From DTJG01 sp964532995 (GTDB lineage Bacteria > Ratteibacteria > UBA8468 > B48-G9 > DTJG01): a stretch of DNA of 35,196 nucleotides. Shown piece by piece: positions 9,501 to 15,575 of this stretch (positions are counted from its first letter, which is position 1; every line of letters starts with the position of its first letter). The translations under genes were made by a program, and so were the position numbers. The stretch lies in NCBI GenBank assembly GCA_964532995.1, contig CAZHJN010000021.1, forward strand, positions 1 to 35,196, given 5' to 3'. The notes below the pieces were generated by a model, which made no database searches, was not told the origin of the DNA, and saw only the letters and a list, made by a program, of their open reading frames with translations.

Positions 9501-10005
9501 CAATCTTGTTGAGGGTAAAGAGTACTGGTTTGGAGGACTCGTTCAGAACATCAGGCGTGTGGCAAATAGAAAGGGTGAAAAAATGGCTGTTGGCGAACTG
9601 GAGGACCTGTACGGGAAAATTGAAGTTGTTTTTTATCCTTCTGTGTATGAAAGCATTTCCAGCCTGCTTAAAATAAGTAACATAGTTTTTATCAAAGGCA
9701 AGGTTGATCACAGATCTGAACACAGCAAAATAGTGGCAAAGGATGTGGCAACAATAAATACAATCCTTGAAAAGCACGCAAAGAATCTTACAATAAAAAT
9801 AAACAAAGAGACCAGCGATGATATTCTTGTTCAGTTAAAAAATATTTTGAGCAATTACAGAGGCATGTCCGGTGTTTTTTTAGTGATAGGAGATGAAAAA
9901 GGTGGTCATGTGAAAGTGAAACTTAACAAATTCCAGGTTGCTATTGTACCTGAATTGATTGAAAGATTGAAAAATACATTACCTGACGGTTTTTCGCTTG
10001 ATTGA
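6577..10005 (+). CDS. dnaE: DNA polymerase III alpha subunit
   Basis: This is the replicative polymerase catalytic subunit, 1142 residues, of DnaE1 type by size and domain order. The PHP domain is N-terminal (VHLHLHTEYSLLDGM at 5-19, TDHGG at 40-44). The polymerase core follows, with GPGRGSGGGSLVAYLLGIT near 362-380, the PDIDLDFDD motif placing catalytic aspartates at 404 and 406, and ATFGTMGARAVVRDV. The GLFQLESQGMQELL and ALYRPGPM blocks are also present. Tandem HhH and a C-terminal OB fold follow (about 960-1060). The PHP histidines look intact, so a PHP proofreading activity is possible, as in some DnaE proteins. Its ATG overlaps the guaB3 stop as ATGA. The beta-clamp motif was not verified. 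Confidence 0.97.
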   Translation: MKDFVHLHLHTEYSLLDGMCRIPEITELAHRYGMPGIAITDHGGLFGVINFYESALNHGIKPILGCEMYMAPGSRFEKKTTDRKEYAYHLTVLAATNKGYENLLELSTHSYLEGFYHRPRIDRELLSKLSEGLIVLSGCLQGEINQLLLSNNEEKALSTIGWYIDVFGRENFYLELMDVGIPEQTQLNRKLLELAKKNNIKVVATNDCHYKDQKDAFAHEILLCIQTGANIDDEKGKRLTLPSSEFYFKTPEQMQNLFKEVPEATKNTVEIFEKCNVVLDFSTNHIPHFPVPEGMTDFEYIDKLVKEGLQRKFNMDIEKEENDITRRVKYELETIKRMNFSSYFLIIHDIVSEARRRNIAVGPGRGSGGGSLVAYLLGITEINPLKYDLIFERFLNPERISMPDIDLDFDDTKRDQIIDYIRNKYGEQNFAQIATFGTMGARAVVRDVGRVLKMGFAEVGRIAKLISPEPGTSLKGEVEQNGEIKRLISTDERVKKLFDIALSLEGLARHASTHAAGVVITDKPIYRYMPLFRGTKGEISSQFEMKSIEKIGLLKIDILGLKNLSMIVEAIDLIRKHKKIELVDFPENDKKTYDMLCRGESVGLFQLESQGMQELLRRIKPRVFEDLIAILALYRPGPMQSGMVDQYIKCKKELSKIKYGHPALEPVLKNTYGVILYQEQVMKLASVIGNFTMGEADILRKAMGKKDPGLLEKQREKFLKGAKQKGIRADIAEKIFDNMAKFAGYGFNKSHSACYAIIAYRTAFLKANYPLEYMTALLNSEIGDEEKIRLYIEEAERMNIWVLPPDIQESQEKFSIVGNDILFGLSAIKNVGQGAIQSILEAREEGRFESLFDFCQRVDLRLINRKVIESFVKAGAFDSFEQPRSQLYALMDEAIEQGSRIQKINAEGQLSIFSKPEKFVPPSIHKAISELPEWPEAKLLSFEKEMLGVYRTGHPLENCSDTLSNFVDAWSNQINNLVEGKEYWFGGLVQNIRRVANRKGEKMAVGELEDLYGKIEVVFYPSVYESISSLLKISNIVFIKGKVDHRSEHSKIVAKDVATINTILEKHAKNLTIKINKETSDDILVQLKNILSNYRGMSGVFLVIGDEKGGHVKVKLNKFQVAIVPELIERLKNTLPDGFSLD

Positions 10006-10007
10006 TC

Positions 10008-11051
10008 ATGAAGCAGATTATAAAAACTCTTGAATGGAAAGGGAATGCACTTAAGATAATTGATCAGAAGTGTTTACCTCACAGGGAAAAATATGTTGAG
10101 CTGCGCTCGGTGGAAGATGTTTATCGTGCAATAAAGACTCTGAAAATAAGAGGTGCTCCGGCAATTGGGCTGGCAGCGTCTTTTGGTTTGTTGCTTGCGG
10201 CAAAAAAATTGATTGGAAAGAACAGGAAAGAATTTCTTAAACACATCAATAAATCAATTGATTACATTAAGAGCTGTCGTCCAACAGCATATAATCTGTT
10301 TTACGGAATTGACAGACTTGTGGCTGTTATCGAAGAGAACACAGAACTTAATACTTTTGAAATTGTTGAAAAGATCGAAGATGAATGCAGGAAAATGTTT
10401 CAGGAGGACCTTGAAAATTGCCAAAGAATAGCAGAATATGGTGAAACTCTTATAAAGAACAATATGAGAATTCTCACACACTGCAATGCTGGAGCTCTTG
10501 CAACAAGTGGGATTGGAACCGCTCTTGCTCCGATGTTTCTGGCTAAAAAAAAAGGGAAGAAAATTACTGTTTATGTTGATGAAACGCGACCTGTTCTGCA
10601 GGGTGCGCGCCTTACTATGTGGGAGTTGAAAAAAACAAATATTTCATCCATTCTGATATGTGACAATATGGCCGGATTTTTAATGCAACAGGGCAGGATA
10701 GATATGGTAATCACAGGCGCGGATAGGATCGCCAGAAATGGAGATACAGCTAATAAAATAGGTACTTATTCAATTTCTGTGCTTGCAAAATTTCATGGCA
10801 TTCCTTTTTATGTTGCTGCGCCTCTTTCAAGCTTTGATTTTTCAATATCAGATGGTAGAGAGATCCCGATTGAGGAGAGGGATAAAAATGAAGTTGAATC
10901 TGTTATGGGAAAGAAAATTGCACCTGATGGAATCAATGTTTATAATCCATCATTTGATATAACCCCTTCTCATTTGATCACAGGTTTCATAACAGAAAAA
11001 GGCATTTTCTCCCCTGAAGAGATGCATCGCTTGACAGAATCTAAAGTGTGA
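10008..11051 (+). CDS. mtnA: S-methyl-5-thioribose-1-phosphate isomerase
   Basis: MtnA converts methylthioribose-1-phosphate to methylthioribulose-1-phosphate in the methionine salvage pathway, which recycles the methylthioadenosine left when SAM is used for polyamines. The 347-residue protein has RGAPAIG at 48-54, the catalytic cysteine in THCNAGALATSG (Cys159), DETRPVLQGARLT, and GADRIARNGDTANKIGTY with catalytic Asp239. These match the Cys/Asp pair of the Bacillus enzyme. I chose the ATG at 10008, 2 nt past the dnaE stop. A TTG at 10002 overlapping that stop would add two residues. No clear Shine-Dalgarno site precedes either start, so reinitiation after dnaE is likely. Related eIF2B-like or ribose-1,5-bisphosphate isomerases share the fold but lack this full motif set. 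Its last codons contain the 5S rRNA -35 element. Confidence 0.93.
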   Translation: MKQIIKTLEWKGNALKIIDQKCLPHREKYVELRSVEDVYRAIKTLKIRGAPAIGLAASFGLLLAAKKLIGKNRKEFLKHINKSIDYIKSCRPTAYNLFYGIDRLVAVIEENTELNTFEIVEKIEDECRKMFQEDLENCQRIAEYGETLIKNNMRILTHCNAGALATSGIGTALAPMFLAKKKGKKITVYVDETRPVLQGARLTMWELKKTNISSILICDNMAGFLMQQGRIDMVITGADRIARNGDTANKIGTYSISVLAKFHGIPFYVAAPLSSFDFSISDGREIPIEERDKNEVESVMGKKIAPDGINVYNPSFDITPSHLITGFITEKGIFSPEEMHRLTESKV

Positions 11052-11059
11052 TGTATTAT
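11031..11059 (+). promoter_or_regulatory. Promoter of the 5S rRNA gene, inside the 3' end of mtnA
   Basis: A consensus -35 TTGACA (11031-11036) and a -10 TATTAT (11054-11059) are separated by exactly 17 bp. The 5S 5' end, inferred from its terminal helix, falls 6-7 nt after the -10, which is the expected start-site distance. The -35 lies in the last sense codons of mtnA. Confidence 0.75.
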
Positions 11060-11064
11060 TATAT

Positions 11065-11181
11065 TCCCGGCAACCATAGCCGAGGGGAAACACCCGTTCC
11101 CATCCCGAACACGGTCGTTAAGCCCTCTGGCGCCGATGGTACTGTCCGCGAGAGCGGGCGGGAGAGTAGGTGTTGCCGGGA
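11065..11181 (+). rRNA. rrf: 5S ribosomal RNA, isolated from the rRNA operon
   Basis: The 117-nt gene is recognisable by its terminal helix I, TCCCGGCAAC at 11065-11074 pairing perfectly with GTTGCCGGGA at 11172-11181. It also has the universally conserved CCCATCCCGAACACGG loop B/helix III region and the GTTAAG that follows, then a GGGAGAGTAGG stretch. Neither 16S, 23S nor tRNA genes flank it: mtnA ends 13 nt upstream and the phoU stop codon begins 3 nt downstream on the other strand. The GC-rich terminal helix is followed at once by a T-run (11182-11186), which could help end transcription. The exact ends may differ by 1-2 nt. Confidence 0.95.
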
Positions 11182-11184
11182 TTT

Positions 11185-11838
11185 TTATTGATCAGCGTGA
11201 TGTTTTATTACCTTACCTTCAACCATGAATACAACGTCCTCACAAACATTTGTGGACAGATCTGCTATTCTTTCGAAATTCTGTGCTATTCTTAAAAGAT
11301 GCAAAGATCTTTCAATTGTTGACGGGTCGCTTATCATATATGTTATAAGTTCCCTCAGTATCTGATTTCTTAAATTGTCAACATTCTCGTCTCTTCTGCA
11401 AACCTGTTTTGCTATTTCTGCATTCTGTTCTATATAGGCTTTCAAACTATCATCAAGCATCTGAATGGTCAATTCCGCCATTTTGGGTATATCTATCAAT
11501 GGCTTTACATCCGGTCTTTCAATTAAAAACAGAGCGCTTTCGCAGATATTTACCGCATGATCTCCCATTCTTTCCAGGTCATTATTTATTTTCAAAATCA
11601 TCAGGATTGTTCTGAGATATGATGCTTTCGGTGCATATTGCGCTATTGTTTCAATGCACATTTCTTCTATCTCAATTTCAAGATGATTGGTTCTGGGTTC
11701 ATCAGTGTCTATGATATGCTTGAGCATGGAAGAGTTCTTCTGCAATAATCCCTTTATACTATCGTCTATCATTTTTTCTGTCAGGAGTGAAAACTCAATA
11801 AGTTTCTGTTTGATTTCTTTGAGCCTGTTTTCAATCAT
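11185..11838 (-). CDS. phoU: Phosphate transport system regulatory protein PhoU
   Basis: PhoU is a peripheral protein linking the Pst transporter to the PhoR sensor. It damps the Pho response when phosphate is plentiful. The 217-residue all-helical protein has the two PhoU repeats expected: residues about 10-100, with NDLERMGDHAVNICE near 85-99, and about 115-205, with the matching NFERIADLSTNVCEDVVF. The E/D-rich metal-binding helices ERMGDHA and ERIADLS are intact. The ATG is preceded by a good GAGGAGG site, 12 nt after pstB. It is the last gene of the pst cluster, and its stop lies 3 nt from the end of the oppositely oriented 5S gene. Confidence 0.96.
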   Translation of the reverse strand: MIENRLKEIKQKLIEFSLLTEKMIDDSIKGLLQKNSSMLKHIIDTDEPRTNHLEIEIEEMCIETIAQYAPKASYLRTILMILKINNDLERMGDHAVNICESALFLIERPDVKPLIDIPKMAELTIQMLDDSLKAYIEQNAEIAKQVCRRDENVDNLRNQILRELITYMISDPSTIERSLHLLRIAQNFERIADLSTNVCEDVVFMVEGKVIKHHADQ

Positions 11839-11850
11839 ATATATTCCTCC

Positions 11851-12609
11851 TCATCCGAACTTTCCGGTTAAATATTCTTCGGTTTTTTTATTTTCAGGCG
11901 CGGTAAATATTTTCTTTGAGGGTCCATATTCAATCAAGTCCCCAAGATATAAAAACGCAACGTAATCTGAAATTCTTGCTGCTTGAGCAATGTTATGTGT
12001 TACTATTAATACGGTAACGTTCTGTCTTAATTCCTCCATCAGTTGCTCAATTAATAAGGTGGATTTTGGATCAAGGGATGAAGTGGGTTCATCAAGCAGC
12101 AATATGTCTGGATTCATTGCAAGAGCCCTGGCAATGCAAAGTCTTTGTTGCTGACCTCCAGAAAGAAAGGTGCCTTTTCTGTACAAATTATCTTTCACCT
12201 CTTCCCACAGGCCTGCTTTCTGAAGTGAGTTTATAACGATACGATCTTTTTCCTGTTTTTGCATCTTTATTCCGTTCAGTATAAAACCAGACAGCACATT
12301 GTCGTATATGCTCATTGTGGGAAATGGGTTTGGTCTCTGGAAAACCATTCCTATTTTTCTTCTCACTGTTATCGGGTTGATAGAATAAATATCCTGTCCA
12401 TGTAATAAAATCTTTCCAGAATGTGTCGCTCCGGGCGAAAATTCATGCATCCTATTTATGCATCTGATAAGTGTGGTTTTACCACAACCGGATGGTCCCA
12501 TTATGGCTGTAATTTTATTCTGCCAGACTGAAAAAGTGATATTTTTCAGTATCCAGGTATTTCCAAAACCAGCACTGAAATTTTCGATTTTTAAAATTTC
12601 ACTTTCCAT
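11851..12609 (-). CDS. pstB: Phosphate ABC transporter ATP-binding protein PstB
   Basis: PstB is the ATPase that powers high-affinity phosphate import through PstA/PstC. The 252-residue protein has Walker A GPSGCGKTT near 38-46, the PstB-type RPNPFP Q-loop region, the ABC signature LSGGQQQRLCIARA near 148-161, and Walker B LLLDEPTSSLDP. The conserved His lies in the following VLIVTHN switch. Length is normal for the family. The ATG lies within the last codons of pstA, overlapping by 19 nt, and has only a weak ribosome-binding site, so translational coupling to pstA is likely. That makes the pstA frameshift relevant for pstB expression as well. Confidence 0.97.
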   Translation of the reverse strand: MESEILKIENFSAGFGNTWILKNITFSVWQNKITAIMGPSGCGKTTLIRCINRMHEFSPGATHSGKILLHGQDIYSINPITVRRKIGMVFQRPNPFPTMSIYDNVLSGFILNGIKMQKQEKDRIVINSLQKAGLWEEVKDNLYRKGTFLSGGQQQRLCIARALAMNPDILLLDEPTSSLDPKSTLLIEQLMEELRQNVTVLIVTHNIAQAARISDYVAFLYLGDLIEYGPSKKIFTAPENKKTEEYLTGKFG

Positions 12610-13432
12610 TTTCTTGAAATAATCCTTGAAAGTAAGTTAAAAGTTAAAATAAGCATTAAAAGAACAAGTGCCGCTCCCCATGCAATCTGATGCCACTGTT
12701 CATAGGGACTGGTGGAATAATTGAATACGACCAGAGGCAGGGAATTTATTGGTTTTGTGATTTTTAAACTCATGAATGGATTGCCGAATGCGGTAAACAG
12801 CAGGGGTGCGGTTTCGCCAGCAATTCGTGATATGGCAATCAGTATTCCTGTGACAATGCCGCTCAATCCAGCTGGAACGATAACTTTCAAAATTGTTCTG
12901 TAATAAGGAACTCCAAGAGCAAAAGATGCTTCTCTGAGGCTGTACGGGATCATGGCAAGGGTTTCTTCTGTTGATTTGATTACAACCGGTAACATTATAA
13001 TGGCAAGTGCAACTCCACCGGATAGAGCAGAAAAAGTTTTCATTGGTTTTACTATCCATAGATATGCAATAATTCCTATAACAATAGACGGAATACTGCT
13101 GAGAATATCTATGCATGTTCTTAAAATTTCCGGTACTATTCCTTTTCTGTTTTCTGCAAGAAATATACCTGCCATAATAGAAATTGGTGTAGCAATGAAA
13201 AAAGCTATTCCAACAGTAATGAATGTTCCGATTATTGCATTGGAGATACCGCCTCCTTCATCTCCAACTGGCTTTGGCAGGTGAATAAAGAATTCAAAAT
13301 TTATCGCAGAAATCCCCTTTTTAATTATAAAACCCAGTATGAGAAAAAGAGGTATGCATGCGGTAAACGCAAGAAAAAAACCCCAAAGCTAAAAATTCGC
13401 TCTTTCAGGATTCTTTTTCTTTCTTTTTCCAT
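12591..13432 (-). CDS. pstA: Phosphate ABC transporter permease PstA (interrupted by a -1 frameshift)
   Basis: PstA is one of the two membrane subunits of the phosphate importer. The uninterrupted frame from the ATG at 13175 gives only 194 residues, but the same frame reads back to 13388 with strong PstA sequence: FLILGFIIKKG, then HLPKPVGDEGGGISNAIIGTF, typical of the first helix and periplasmic loop. It has no usable start there. A good ATG at 13432, 7 nt after pstC, begins MEKERKRILKERIFSFGVFF in another frame and hits a TAA at 13325-13327. Joining the two by a -1 shift at the TTTTTTC run (13373-13379) yields a normal 280-residue PstA with its first helix restored. The permease EAA-type loop EASFALGVPYYRTI is intact. 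The cause could be a homopolymer sequencing error, a real mutation, or programmed frameshifting. Confidence 0.85.
13373..13379 (-). other. Slippery heptamer at the pstA frameshift
   Basis: On the minus strand the upstream pstA frame reads GTT TTT TTC, placing T TTT TTC in the X XXY YYZ phase of a -1 slippery site. Re-pairing of both tRNAs one base back joins the N-terminal 20 codons to the main pstA frame. The run is seven T residues preceded by four G. A downstream stimulatory structure was not identified by eye. Confidence 0.5.
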
Positions 13433-13439
13433 ATAAAGT

Positions 13440-14417
13440 TTATCTGTGTATGACAAACCTTCTAATGATAAGTTTTCCTGTTATACTTACTAAAGTTGTT
13501 ACAATAAATAGGACGATACCGATTTCAATAAGGCTTGAAAGATGCAATTCTGTCACCGCTTCTGTGAATTCATTGGCTATAATTGAGGCCATTGTGTTTG
13601 CCGGTGAAAATATATTTGCTGGCATTAGATTTGAATTTCCAATAACCATAGTTACAGCCATTGTTTCTCCAATTGCCCTTCCAAGAGCAAGCAGCAAACC
13701 AGCTATTATTCCAGTTTTGCAATACGGTAAAACAATATATTTTATTACCTCATATCTGGTGGCTCCAAGTGAATATCCGGCTTCTTTTATTTCTGCTGGA
13801 ACCATTTCTATAACCTCTCTGCCAAGAGAAGCAGAGAAAGGAATAATCATTATTGATAGTACTATTGAAGCCGTAAATATTCCAACTCCATATGGTTGAA
13901 TACCGAATTTTATTTGAAAATACCTGACCACAGGGACAACAATAAATAATCCAAAAAAACCATAGACAACAGATGGAATTCCGGAAAGCAGATCTATTGA
14001 ATTTTTCAAAAAGCCTGCAAAAAAGGATTTTTCCTTTATGAAGTCTCCGCCAAGATACAGTGATATTGCAATTGAAAAAGGAATTGTAATGAAAAGTGCC
14101 AGAAAAGCGGTTGTGATTGTTCCTGTGACAAATGGCAGGGCTCCATATTTCTCAAAAACAGGGTCCCACACTCTTCCTGTAAAAAAACTGAAACCAAATT
14201 CTCTTATTGATGGTATAGAATTCAGGACAAGCGATACGAAAATTGCGATGGTCATCAACAGAACAAACAGACCTGACAAAAAAATGATTTTTGTGAATAA
14301 AAGGTCAGGTACGATACCTGTTACGTGTGCCGAATATTTGATTCCAGATGGAGTTGTAGTATTGTAATCCGCAATTCCGAGACAATCATTTCCTTCCGGA
14401 TTTTTGTTTTTTTCCAT
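13440..14417 (-). CDS. pstC: Phosphate ABC transporter permease PstC
   Basis: PstC pairs with PstA to form the phosphate channel. The 325-residue protein has a hydrophilic N-terminal extension of about 45 residues before the first helix (ILSGLFVLLMTIAIFVSLVL). Several more membrane segments follow, with the permease loop EAGYSLGATRYEVIKYIVLP and the family block ALGRAIGETMAVTMVIGN near 245-260. The first periplasmic loop (FGFSFFTGRVWDPVFEKYGALPFVTGT) is characteristic of PstC. There is no Shine-Dalgarno site. Instead, a TATAAT ends 6 nt before the ATG, suggesting a leaderless start just downstream of the pstS-pstC hairpin. The N-terminal extension is longer than in the shortest homologues, and its role is unknown. 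Confidence 0.95.
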   Translation of the reverse strand: MEKNKNPEGNDCLGIADYNTTTPSGIKYSAHVTGIVPDLLFTKIIFLSGLFVLLMTIAIFVSLVLNSIPSIREFGFSFFTGRVWDPVFEKYGALPFVTGTITTAFLALFITIPFSIAISLYLGGDFIKEKSFFAGFLKNSIDLLSGIPSVVYGFFGLFIVVPVVRYFQIKFGIQPYGVGIFTASIVLSIMIIPFSASLGREVIEMVPAEIKEAGYSLGATRYEVIKYIVLPYCKTGIIAGLLLALGRAIGETMAVTMVIGNSNLMPANIFSPANTMASIIANEFTEAVTELHLSSLIEIGIVLFIVTTLVSITGKLIIRRFVIHR

Positions 14418-14423
14418 TATTTT

Positions 14424-14432
14424 ATTATAACA
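14424..14432 (-). promoter_or_regulatory. Extended -10 promoter for pstC (leaderless)
   Basis: On the minus strand the sequence is TGTTATAAT, an extended -10 (TGn plus TATAAT), then 6 nt, then the pstC ATG. No good -35 is present at 16-18 bp. The predicted start site coincides with the ATG. Confidence 0.55.
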
Positions 14433-14448
14433 CGCAGGATTTTGGTTG

Positions 14449-14482
14449 AGAAAGCCCCCCGGTAAACTCCGGGGGGCTTTCT
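14449..14482 (-). terminator. GC-rich hairpin between pstS and pstC
   Basis: A perfect 14-bp stem (14449-14462 with 14469-14482, core GCCCCCCGG) encloses a 6-nt loop, 17 nt after the pstS stop. The 3' arm ends CTTTCT, so the U-tract is short and impure. This looks like a terminator or partial attenuator and mRNA 3' stabiliser that would raise pstS over pstCAB. It is the clearest hairpin of this kind that I see in the window. Confidence 0.75.
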
Positions 14483-14499
14483 TACTATGTTTTTCAACC

Positions 14500-15552
14500 T
14501 TATTTCATCATAGGCTTACCACCATAAGTAATTGTTTTGATGAGATTTTCGGCTTTTTTTATTGCTTCTTTTGAAAGTGGGGCATAATGCAATTGTTCTG
14601 TGTATTTCTGCCCCTGATGGGTTATCCACCATAGTAAATCAACAAGAGCTTTTGCTCTTTCCGCGGTTCTGTTGTTATAGTTTTGCTCCCTGTAAACAAG
14701 TATCCAGGTAAATCCGCTTATTGGATAACCATTTTTTGCATATGTGTCTGTGATTGAAATTCGCATATCATCTGGAAGAGAAATGTCAGCAGAGGCACTG
14801 GTACTTGCGATGCCGGGTTTCACAAATACACCGCTTTTGTTCTGTATGTTCGCAAAATTGATTTTATTTGAAAGTGCATAAATCAGCTCAACGTAGCCGA
14901 TTGATGCCGGTATCTGTTTTATAAGGCCTGCAACGCCTGGATTACCTTTACCACCAAGTCCGCAGGGCCAGTTGACGGCAGTTCCGGTACCCACCCTGGT
15001 TTTCCACTCATTGCTTATTTTACTGAGATAGTCAGTGAAAATGAATGTGGTTCCGCTTCTATCAGATCTGTGCACAGTTACTATGTTCATATCAGGAAGC
15101 TTTGCCTTGGGATTTAACTTCTGAAGTTTCGGATCGTTCCATTTCTTTATTCTACCAAGGAATATTTCTGCCAGTATTTCAGAACTGAGGTTTAATTCAT
15201 CAACACCGGGAAGGTTGTATGCAAGAACGACTGCTCCGAGACAGATGGGAATATGAACAATATCCCCCATTTTTTTCAACTGTTCATCCGTAAGAAACGC
15301 ATCTGAACCACCAAAGTCAACGGTTTTTTCTATCAGCTGTCGTATTCCTCCACCTGAACCTATTGCTGAATAATTTACTTTTACTCCCTGTTCCTTATAA
15401 TAAACATCAAACATTTTTGAATAGAGAGGATAAGGAAATGTTGCACCGGCACCGGTTAATTCCGATGCAGCGCTTTTTGCAAAAGGCGACGCAACCAATA
15501 ACGCGATTACAAGTGAAAATGTGTATTTTAGAAACTTTTTTATGTTTTTCAT
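14500..15552 (-). CDS. pstS: Phosphate-binding protein PstS
   Basis: PstS is the periplasmic high-affinity phosphate receptor for the Pst importer. The start at 15552 (MKNIKKFLKY) is chosen because an AGGAGG site lies just upstream and it begins a classic signal peptide: basic n-region, hydrophobic FSLVIALLVASPFA, and likely cleavage near AKSAAS-E. The open frame extends 18 codons further up without support. The mature part starts with LTGAGATFPYPLYSKM and carries phosphate-binding blocks SGGGIRQL, FGGSDAFLTDEQ and VHRSDRSGTTFIFTDYLS. Length is 350 residues, usual for PstS. There is no lipobox cysteine, so it should be soluble in the periplasm. It follows the porin gene by 23 nt and is followed by a strong hairpin, which suggests it is made in excess over the permease. 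Confidence 0.96.
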   Translation of the reverse strand: MKNIKKFLKYTFSLVIALLVASPFAKSAASELTGAGATFPYPLYSKMFDVYYKEQGVKVNYSAIGSGGGIRQLIEKTVDFGGSDAFLTDEQLKKMGDIVHIPICLGAVVLAYNLPGVDELNLSSEILAEIFLGRIKKWNDPKLQKLNPKAKLPDMNIVTVHRSDRSGTTFIFTDYLSKISNEWKTRVGTGTAVNWPCGLGGKGNPGVAGLIKQIPASIGYVELIYALSNKINFANIQNKSGVFVKPGIASTSASADISLPDDMRISITDTYAKNGYPISGFTWILVYREQNYNNRTAERAKALVDLLWWITHQGQKYTEQLHYAPLSKEAIKKAENLIKTITYGGKPMMK

Positions 15553-15575
15553 TTTATCCTCCTTTCTTATTGTTA

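Noticed and set aside
12591..13175. pstA as a genuine 194-residue short permease
   Set aside because: The missing first helix and periplasmic loop are encoded just upstream in the same frame, so the short start is an artefact of the frameshift.
13450..13899. 149-codon open frame antisense to pstC
   Set aside because: It is fully covered by a well-supported permease gene. Long antisense frames are common opposite membrane proteins.
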